The position numbers were made by a program, and so were the translations under genes. Positions 57,503 to 64,000 of a DNA stretch of 64,000 bases are shown here, in pieces. Position 1 is the first letter of the stretch, and each line of letters opens with the position of its first letter. The notes below the pieces were generated by a model that saw only the letters and a list, made by a program, of their open reading frames with translations, searched no databases and was not told where the DNA came from. The stretch comes from Pedobacter boryungensis (GTDB lineage: Bacteria > Bacteroidota > Bacteroidia > Sphingobacteriales > Sphingobacteriaceae), in the NCBI RefSeq assembly GCF_013204825.1, contig NZ_JABMKV010000001.1, positions 1,240,001-1,304,000 of the forward strand, read 5' to 3'.

Positions 57503-59626
57503 ATGAAAAGAATTTTACACATTTTATTCTTTTTTGCTTTTAGCTTGAGTTTTTTTAATGCAAGCGCCGTAGGTTATAAAGAAGGTATTGTTGAAAACGG
57601 TTTTACTGCTTCATATTACAGAGATGGCACGAACAAGGCTAGTTTAAGTGAACTATTAGATAAAAAGTTTACATCTATTCAAACGGAAATCTTCAATTTT
57701 GGTTTAGATAGCGCTACGTTTTGGATTAAATTGGCAAGGCAAAACGATCAATCTTTTGAGAACGACATTTTGTTTATAGATCAATCTCGTTTAGCGCTTG
57801 CCGAGATGTATATCATTAGAAATGGAGGTGTTTTACAAATACCACACAGCTCCTCAATTTACACCAACAACACCTTAGCCCAAGGTAAAATTTTCAATAT
57901 TCCCGAATTCATTTATAAGAATGACATCATCTATTTAAAATTACGGGCTACAGAAACTTTTTTGGCACCAGTAAGTATTAAAAACGAAGGCTCTTTATTA
58001 AGTACCTTTTCTTTACGGGGTATCATCTTTGGGTTTTACACGGGCATTATGGCTATTATGTTTGTATATAACCTTTTCTTATTTATCATAATCAGAGATA
58101 AAAGTTACTTATACTACATATTTTATATCCTTTTTACTTGGTTAACGCAAATCTCCATACAAGGATATTCCTCTAAGTATTTTTGGGTACAAGGTAGCGT
58201 ATTAGATAATTATTCTGTCGTGCTGTTTTCGAGTTTAACACTCGTATTTACGAGTTTATTTACACTCTCTTTCTTAAACACAAAAGTATTTTCTAAAACT
58301 TGGAATAAGCTAATCACCATATTCTTTTATCTCACACTGGTTAATTTAGCTGTATTATACTTTTTTGGAATTTATTATGCATTTATGACAATGCAGTTCC
58401 TCACCATTACCGGAACCATACTTGCATTATCTGCTGCCAACTTTGTATACTTTAAAAAACATTTTAAACCTGCCGGATATTATTTAGTAGCATGGTCTGT
58501 TTTGCTAATTGGGGCAATACTTTTCATTATGAAAGATTATGGAATTATTCCTTACAATAACTTCACTATTTATCTTTTACAAATTTCATCTGCTATTGAA
58601 GTAATGTTACTTTCTTTTGCATTGGCAGATAAAATTAACTTCTTTAAAAAAGAGAATGAAGTGGCACAGGCGCAAGCCTTAAACGCTTCATTAGAAAACC
58701 AAAAACTGATTAAAGAACAAAATATTGTCTTAGAAAGAAAGGTGCAAGAAAGAACAGAAGAATTACAAAACACAAATTCAACGCTCAATGTTACCTTAAC
58801 CAATTTAAAGGATACGCAATCTCAGCTAGTAGATGCAGAAAAAATGGCTGCATTAGGTCAGTTAACTGCCGGTATAGCTCACGAAATTAACAACCCAATT
58901 AATTTTGTAACCTCTAACATTAAACCTTTAGAGTTAGACATTAATGATTTAAAAGAAATCATTACTCGATACGAAGAAATTGATTTTGATAAGGATGTAA
59001 AAGAGCAAGTAGAAGAAATTGAAGCTTTTAAAAAGCAAATCGATCTGAATTTTGTTAACAATGAAATATCTTCTCTTTTATCGGGTATTAGCGAGGGAGC
59101 AAAACGTACGGCAGAAATTATTAGAAGCTTGCGAAACTTTAGTCGTATTGACGAAACCGATATGAAGCCGATAGATTTGAATGAAGGTTTACAATCAACG
59201 TTAGTATTGGTAAGAAACAATTTACCAGATAATTTAACTGTAATTAAAGAATATGGCAACTTACCAAAAGTAGAATGTTTACCTGGAAAAATCAATCAGG
59301 TATTTATGAACTTGGTATCTAATGCTATTCAAGCGATTAAAACGAAAGAAGTACAGCGAGAAGAAGAGTTTTTAACAATTAAAACATGGTACGAAGATCA
59401 GCAGGTAAAAATTAGTATTAAAGATACTGGGATAGGAATGACTGAAGAGGTAAAACATCGTATATTTGAACCGTTTTTTACCACCAAAGATATTGGCGAA
59501 GGTACAGGATTAGGACTTTCTATTGTATTTAGCATCATCGAAAAACATAAAGGCCATATAGAAGTTAATTCTAAATTAGGTGAAGGAACGGAATTTATTA
59601 TTACCTTGAATATAAATCCGCAATAA
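57503..59626 (+). CDS. 7TMR-DISM sensor histidine kinase
   Basis: The 707-residue sensor has a signal peptide (LHILFFFAFSLSFFNASA), an extracellular 7TMR-DISMED2-like domain at about 30-165, seven membrane helices at about 170-385 (starting IIFGFYTGIMAIMFVYNLFL), a coiled coil (EVAQAQALNASLENQKLIKE) and a kinase core with H box AALGQLTAGIAHEINNP (His460), N box QVFMNLVSNAIQAI, DTGIGM and GEGTGLGLSI. Extracellular DISMED2 domains bind small, often carbohydrate-like molecules. It lies 3 bp after the FeeM-like gene and 6 bp before the hybrid kinase, so a signal made by the upstream enzymes is a natural candidate ligand. It has no fused receiver. Confidence 0.93.
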   Translation: MKRILHILFFFAFSLSFFNASAVGYKEGIVENGFTASYYRDGTNKASLSELLDKKFTSIQTEIFNFGLDSATFWIKLARQNDQSFENDILFIDQSRLALAEMYIIRNGGVLQIPHSSSIYTNNTLAQGKIFNIPEFIYKNDIIYLKLRATETFLAPVSIKNEGSLLSTFSLRGIIFGFYTGIMAIMFVYNLFLFIIIRDKSYLYYIFYILFTWLTQISIQGYSSKYFWVQGSVLDNYSVVLFSSLTLVFTSLFTLSFLNTKVFSKTWNKLITIFFYLTLVNLAVLYFFGIYYAFMTMQFLTITGTILALSAANFVYFKKHFKPAGYYLVAWSVLLIGAILFIMKDYGIIPYNNFTIYLLQISSAIEVMLLSFALADKINFFKKENEVAQAQALNASLENQKLIKEQNIVLERKVQERTEELQNTNSTLNVTLTNLKDTQSQLVDAEKMAALGQLTAGIAHEINNPINFVTSNIKPLELDINDLKEIITRYEEIDFDKDVKEQVEEIEAFKKQIDLNFVNNEISSLLSGISEGAKRTAEIIRSLRNFSRIDETDMKPIDLNEGLQSTLVLVRNNLPDNLTVIKEYGNLPKVECLPGKINQVFMNLVSNAIQAIKTKEVQREEEFLTIKTWYEDQQVKISIKDTGIGMTEEVKHRIFEPFFTTKDIGEGTGLGLSIVFSIIEKHKGHIEVNSKLGEGTEFIITLNINPQ

Positions 59627-59632
59627 GCAATC

Positions 59633-60712
59633 ATGAAAACGCCAACTGTAAGAGTTTTATATATCGACGACGAGGATAACAACCTACAAGCGTTTAAAGC
59701 TAGCTTTAGACGTCATTATGAGATTTATACTGCCATTTCTGCTGCAGAAGGTTTAAAAATTCTTCAGAATGTAACCATTCATGTTATTATTGCCGATCAG
59801 AAAATGCCCAACATTACTGGAGTTGAGTTTTTTAAAAGCATTACAGAAACCTTCCCAGATCCAATACGTATCATTTTAACTGGTTATACAGATATTGAAG
59901 CATTGGCTGATGCAATTAACCATGGTGATGTATACCGTTATATTACTAAACCTTGGAATGATTTAGAGCTCCACAACTCTATAAAAAATGCGTATGATGC
60001 TTATAAAGCAAAGGTAGATCTTCGCAATAAAATAGCTGAGTTAGAGAAAACGAATGACGAATTGAACCGTTTTATTTACAGCATTTCTCACGAATTAAGG
60101 GCTCCACTAGTTTCAGTAATTGGAATTGTAGGCTTAGTAAAAATGGAGGGTTTATTTAACTCTAGTGGCGAATATTGGAGTTTAATAGAAACTTGTTCTA
60201 ATAAGCTCGATTATTACATCCAAAAAACACTGCAATATTATAAAAACAATAAAACAGTAGCAGATAAAAGCCCCGTAGATTTCAATAAATTAATTTCCGA
60301 CTTGATAGATGTTTATTCTTATACGGATAAAGACACAAACTTTACAGTTAATATTGATCAACAAGTAGAGTTTAACGGCGACTTATTTAGAATTGAAGTC
60401 ATTCTTGGCAATCTTATATCTAATGCAATTAAATACCAAAAGGTAACAGAGCTCAACAAAAAAGTAAATATAGATGTTGAAGTAAGCAATGAATTTGCAC
60501 AAATCAGCATTACAGATAATGGAATGGGTATCTTAAACGAGCACCTTGAGAAAATATTTACTCAATTCTTTAAAAGTAAAGTACATCACGGCAGTGGTTT
60601 AGGATTATTCATTGTAAAAGAAGCGTTAAATAAAATTGAAGGTCGAATATCTGTTAGTTCGGATATTGACCATGGTACAACTTTTAAAATAACGATACCT
60701 AATGCAAAGTGA
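59633..60712 (+). CDS. Receiver-histidine kinase hybrid (cytoplasmic)
   Basis: The 359-residue protein has an N-terminal receiver (VRVLYIDDEDNN, phosphoacceptor Asp55 in HVIIADQKMPN) followed by a kinase core: FIYSISHELRAPLVS with His153, VILGNLISNAIKYQ, DNGMGI and GSGLGLFIVKEAL. There are no membrane helices, so it is cytoplasmic. The order receiver-then-kinase suggests it takes phosphate from the 7TMR-DISM kinase and passes the signal on. It is 6 bp after that gene and overlaps the next by 11 bp. The receiver closely matches the divergent regulator at 53896. Confidence 0.92.
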   Translation: MKTPTVRVLYIDDEDNNLQAFKASFRRHYEIYTAISAAEGLKILQNVTIHVIIADQKMPNITGVEFFKSITETFPDPIRIILTGYTDIEALADAINHGDVYRYITKPWNDLELHNSIKNAYDAYKAKVDLRNKIAELEKTNDELNRFIYSISHELRAPLVSVIGIVGLVKMEGLFNSSGEYWSLIETCSNKLDYYIQKTLQYYKNNKTVADKSPVDFNKLISDLIDVYSYTDKDTNFTVNIDQQVEFNGDLFRIEVILGNLISNAIKYQKVTELNKKVNIDVEVSNEFAQISITDNGMGILNEHLEKIFTQFFKSKVHHGSGLGLFIVKEALNKIEGRISVSSDIDHGTTFKITIPNAK

Positions 60713-61094
60713 TATTAAAAAAGTAATGTTAATTGATGATAATGAAATTGATTTAAAAATTAATTCCAAACTCATCAGCATATCTAACTTATTTCAAGAA
60801 ATCATTATTTGTCAATCAGGTGAAGAAGCATTGGATTATTTAAATAAATACATGAATGACGATGATAAGTTACCAAATTTCATTTTATTAGATATTCAAA
60901 TGCCAGAAATGGATGGCTTTGAATTTTTAGAGCAATACAAAAAATTCCCTACTACACTTACCGACAAATGTCCCGTTGCAATGCTTTCTTCTACCCTAGA
61001 TTTTGGCGACACACAAAGGGCTGAAGCAAATCCTTACGTAATAAAGCTATTAAAAAAACCACTTTCTCCTAAAGAATTGGCAGAACTATTATAA
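60702..61094 (+). CDS. Single-domain response regulator
   Basis: The 130-residue protein is a lone receiver with KKVMLIDDNEIDLKIN, phosphoacceptor Asp64 in FILLDIQMPEMDGFEF, and the Ser/Lys switch residues in VAMLSSTLDFGD and KLLKKPLSPKEL. It has no output domain. It overlaps the hybrid kinase by 11 bp and closes the five-gene operon. It resembles Rcp1-like receivers that act with cytoplasmic kinases, so it is probably the last phosphate acceptor or an adaptor. Confidence 0.9.
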   Translation: MQSDIKKVMLIDDNEIDLKINSKLISISNLFQEIIICQSGEEALDYLNKYMNDDDKLPNFILLDIQMPEMDGFEFLEQYKKFPTTLTDKCPVAMLSSTLDFGDTQRAEANPYVIKLLKKPLSPKELAELL

Positions 61095-61100
61095 GTTGCT

Positions 61101-61131
61101 TTGTCATCCTGAGCCTAGCGAAAGATCTCTT
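61101..61131. repeat. Fragment of a dispersed Bacteroidota-type repeat (GTCATCCTGAGC family)
   Basis: GTCATCCTGAGCCTAGCGAA followed by AGATCTC has the form of a short intergenic repeat I know to be widespread in bacterial genomes of this type. It sits between the response-regulator stop codon and the next gene. Confidence 0.5.
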
Positions 61132-61208
61132 ACAATCCAATTTACTTTCTCAAAACAAACTTTTATGATTAGGTATTGTTAAGCTACTATACCTAAAAAT
61201 TTAAAGCC

Positions 61209-61508
61209 ATGGAAAATAAAGAAAATATAGCAGGTCTAGGAAAAAACCATGACCAAGAAGCACATGATCACGATATTGCGAAAAAACAAAGTGAAGCAAA
61301 ACCAGGTGCAGAAAATATGGAAATGGAGCCTTTTAGTGTTAATCAACATGGAGATAAAGGCTTTAATCCTAATTCAAAGGAAAGCGAAAGCGATCAAAAC
61401 GTTAATAATGTTCATGAAAAAGCTGATGAATATGCTAAGAAAGAACACGAAAAAGCAGAGAATTGGGAAAATAACAATGAAACAGGTCCTAATAGCCCGC
61501 AATTTTAA
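61209..61508 (+). CDS. Small hydrophilic, disordered-looking protein
   Basis: The 99-residue product (MENKENIAGLGKNHDQEAHD...) is almost wholly polar, rich in Glu, Asn, His and Lys, with an amphipathic charged region NVHEKADEYAKKEHEKAENW and no hydrophobic core. It is cytoplasmic and likely disordered, reminiscent of hydrophilin or stress-type proteins. It has its own terminator 62 bp downstream. A reading frame shifted on the same strand (61249-61551) is its shadow. Function unknown. Confidence 0.7.
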   Translation: MENKENIAGLGKNHDQEAHDHDIAKKQSEAKPGAENMEMEPFSVNQHGDKGFNPNSKESESDQNVNNVHEKADEYAKKEHEKAENWENNNETGPNSPQF

Positions 61509-61570
61509 TATACAACGAAGTAACCAGGATATTGCTTCTTTTATGCTTTAAAAGTAGAGCAACGTTAAAT

Positions 61571-61611
61571 AAAAAAACCGTAACCTGCATAACGCAGATT
61601 ACGGTTTTTTT
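61571..61611. terminator. Bidirectional terminator between the hydrophilic protein and ompA-like gene
   Basis: AAAAAAACCGTAA and TTACGGTTTTTTT form a long stem; inside it CTGC and GCAG can pair further. A and T runs on both sides fit termination of the two convergent genes. Confidence 0.85.
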
Positions 61612-61629
61612 ATTTATAACAATTGTAAT

Positions 61630-62505
61630 TTAGGGTTTCGTTTCAGCTGGTGCTTTACCAATTAAATCCATAAACTGATCTAACTTAGGTGTAATGATAA
61701 TCTGTGTACGTCTGTTTTGACTTTTACCAGCAGGACTATCATTAGAAGCAATTGGGTTATACTCTCCTCTTCCACCTGCAGTTAAACGTTTAGGATCAAC
61801 ACCATAACTATTTTGCAAAGCTTGAACTACTGAAGAAGCTCTCAGCGCACTTAGATCCCAGTTATTTCTGATGTTTGGCTTAGCAATTGGCACATTATCA
61901 GTGTTACCTTCTATGAGCACGTCGTAATCTTTATAATCAGTAATAATTTTAGCAATTTTACTTAGTGCTGTATTAGCTTTATCAGATATTTCATAGCTAC
62001 CAGATTTGTACAACATATTATCCGAAAGTGAAATATACACTACACCTTTAAGCACTTTTACATCTACATCGCCCATTTCTTCTCTGCTTAATGATCTTGT
62101 TAAATTATTAGTTAAGACCATGTTTAAAGAATCGCTTTTGTTTTTAGCATTAACCAATTGTTGAATGTATTTATTAGAGCTATTAATCTCATCTACCAAT
62201 TTAGAAATGTTAACATTACCCTGACTGGTAGAGTTTAAACATTTATTTAACGCAGCTTGTAATGCGGCTGCATTAGATTTTTCTGCAGCTATCTGTTCTT
62301 CTAAGCTTTTAATTCTAATTTTTGACCCAGAAACATCGCTTTCGCTAGCTCTTAATTTCTGATTAAGTTCTTCGTTACTTTGCTGTAGTTTAGTATTATT
62401 AGATTGCAGTTCGGCAAACTTTTTATTGCTTACACAACCTGTTCCTAGAGCGACTACTAAAAGCACCGCTGGCGCTACTATTGAAAATTTCATAATTCTA
62501 TGCAT
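61630..62505 (-). CDS. OmpA family peptidoglycan-binding lipoprotein
   Basis: The 291-residue protein has a lipoprotein signal (SIVAPAVLLVVALGTGC, lipid Cys followed by VSNKK), a coiled-coil middle (LQSNNTKLQQSNEELNQKLR, KSLEEQIAAEKSNAAALQAA) and a C-terminal OmpA domain (VLIEGNTDNVPIAKPNIRNN, LSALRASSVVQALQNSYGV, RLTAGGRGEYNPIASNDSPA) with the peptidoglycan-binding Asp/Arg pattern (RRTQIIITPK). It should tether the outer membrane to the wall. Two ATGs (62505, 62493) both give a good signal; the second is slightly more typical. Confidence 0.92.
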   Translation of the reverse strand: MHRIMKFSIVAPAVLLVVALGTGCVSNKKFAELQSNNTKLQQSNEELNQKLRASESDVSGSKIRIKSLEEQIAAEKSNAAALQAALNKCLNSTSQGNVNISKLVDEINSSNKYIQQLVNAKNKSDSLNMVLTNNLTRSLSREEMGDVDVKVLKGVVYISLSDNMLYKSGSYEISDKANTALSKIAKIITDYKDYDVLIEGNTDNVPIAKPNIRNNWDLSALRASSVVQALQNSYGVDPKRLTAGGRGEYNPIASNDSPAGKSQNRRTQIIITPKLDQFMDLIGKAPAETKP

Positions 62506-62562
62506 TTATGTAAAAAATTACTTTATTAACAAATTTATACCCCAAAAAGTTTTAAGGCGAAA

Positions 62563-62780
62563 GAAAGCTTGCCTAAGAATGAAATTCTTCCAAACGTAAA
62601 TAACACTCCGTCATTTCGACTGTAGCGTAGCGCAATGAAGAAATCTTTGAACTTGTACTATTACAAAGGTGAGAGAAAGCTTGCCTAAAGAATGAAATTC
62701 TTCCAACGTAAATAACACTCCGTCATTTCGACTGTAGGGTAGCGAAATGGAGAAATCTTTGAACTTATACTATTACAAAG
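62563..62780. repeat. Tandem duplication with 112-bp period
   Basis: Copies start GAAAGCTTGCCTAA at 62563 and 62675 and run through GTCATTTCGACTGTAG to ACTATTACAAAG. They differ by a few indels and substitutions. GTCATTTCGA (62610-62619, 62722-62731) has an inverted partner TCGAAATGAC at 62827-62836. Confidence 0.8.
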
Positions 62781-62871
62781 TTCAAAGATTTAGCTTCGCT
62801 GAGCACTAAGTTGTTCTCGGCTATGCTCGAAATGACTACCAATGAAACCAATGAAGATATGATAAGGCAGT

Positions 62872-63274
62872 TGCTCGTCCTTCCCAACTCGATTGGGAAT
62901 TCTTATGCGATAAATAAATTTTACGCTTTAAGATTCCCGCCTACGCGGGAATGACGACAAAATAAATTGATAGAAATCTGTTAACCTGTGGCTAACATAA
63001 CAATGTGATAAGATCTGCTCGTCCTTCCCAACTCGATTGGGAATCCTAATGCGTATAAATTAAATTTTACGCTTTAAGATTCCCGCCTACGCGGGAATGA
63101 CGACAAAATAAATTGATAGAAATCTGTTAACCTGTGGCTAACATAAAAATGTGATAAGATCTGCTCGTCATTCTCAACTCGATTGGGAATCTTAATGCGT
63201 ATAAAAACTCTTTGTTCTTTAAGATAGCTTCGCTGAGCACTTACGTGGTTCCCGCTTACGCGGGAATAACGACA
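62872..63274. repeat. Tandem array of a ~145-bp unit (two full copies, one diverged)
   Basis: Units begin TGCTCGTCC/A at 62872, 63016 and 63162. Each contains TTCCCAACTCGATTGGGAA (palindromic) and, further on, ATTCCCGCCTACGCGGGAAT (palindromic, at 62932-62951 in the first). The third copy is interrupted by ATAGCTTCGCTGAGCAC, a segment also found near 62790. Confidence 0.85.
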
Positions 63275-63281
63275 TGATATA

Positions 63282-64000
<719 letters not shown>

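Larger units (their letters stand above)
62506..63281. repeat. Intergenic block of nested tandem and palindromic repeats
   Basis: This 776-bp gap between the ompA-like and GH97 genes has no coding frame. It consists of a tandem pair with 112-bp period (62563-62780), then two and a half copies of a 144-146-bp unit (62872-63274), and palindromic parts inside each. Only the outer edges (62506-62562 and after 63274) are unique. Confidence 0.85.

Noticed and set aside
61249..61551. 100-residue Lys/Met-rich protein on the plus strand
   Set aside because: It is a shifted frame of the 61209-61508 gene and has an unnatural composition; the 61209 frame has a better start.
62872..63274. CRISPR array
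   Set aside because: The repeats are about 145 bp with almost identical content throughout; there are no short repeats alternating with unique spacers, and no cas genes nearby.

Overview
The window is AT-rich chromosomal DNA from a member of the Bacteroidota, most likely Sphingobacteriaceae and Pedobacter-like. This rests on gene content: a gliding-motility/type IX secretion C-terminal domain protein beside a PorP/SprF partner, a menaquinone futalosine-pathway enzyme (MqnC), LytS/LytTR two-component systems including one with a beta-propeller sensor, a GH97 glycosidase, a TonB-plug/macroglobulin-type protein and a type B L31. Many intergenic regions carry the Bacteroidota promoter pattern TTG-N17-23-TAnnTTTG. 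No rRNA, tRNA, insertion sequence, prophage or CRISPR array was seen; most of the window looks like core genome.

Layout. 1-4.4 kb: an M16 peptidase pair, divergent mqnC and a small secreted protein. 4.4-6.1 kb: two exported ferritin-like proteins. 6.2-9.9 kb: a LytTR regulator with a beta-propeller histidine kinase. 10-17.7 kb: a small poly-acidic protein, a GNAT-like protein, and a minus-strand run (GlmU-like, tpiA, prmA, mpl-like ligase, HTH regulator), then rpmE2 and an MCE-like VOC protein. 17.7-24 kb: iscS-iscU-iscA, a long-chain acyl-CoA ligase and lysS. 24-31 kb: stress and repair genes (PNPOx-like, thioredoxin-like, ung), an Lrp regulator, then mntR, an Nramp-USP fusion, an outer-membrane protein and smpB. 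31-40.3 kb: pcm, priA, a DUF423 gene, two envelope proteins, tsaB, and yidD-rnpA-rpmH. 40.4-47.4 kb: the TonB-plug protein, a LiaF-like/LytS/LytTR operon, a ChaN-like protein and mscL. 47.5-54.3 kb: rpoN, a type IX secretion pair and a receiver-only regulator. 54.4-61.1 kb: an unusual five-gene module with a ThiF-nitroreductase fusion, a small GNAT/FeeM-like protein, a 7TMR-DISM kinase, a receiver-kinase hybrid and a receiver. 61.2-64 kb: a hydrophilic protein, an OmpA lipoprotein, a 0.7-kb block of nested tandem repeats and the 3' part of a GH97 gene.

Points that stand out. (1) The 54.4-61.1 kb module combines two apparent small-molecule enzymes with a complete phosphorelay, and a highly similar receiver is divergently encoded next to it. 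(2) The whole rpmH-rnpA spacer can fold into a three-way junction whose closing stem ends one base before the rnpA start codon. (3) Upstream of the LiaF-like/LytS/LytTR operon there is a well-formed promoter, a 12-bp-spaced direct repeat resembling LytTR operator architecture, and further out four TCGC units at exactly 11-bp period. (4) A palindrome is superimposed on the -7 element of the mntR operon. (5) The mqnC and pcm promoters lie so close to their start codons that their mRNAs may be leaderless. All functional assignments come from reading sequence motifs; no database search was run.
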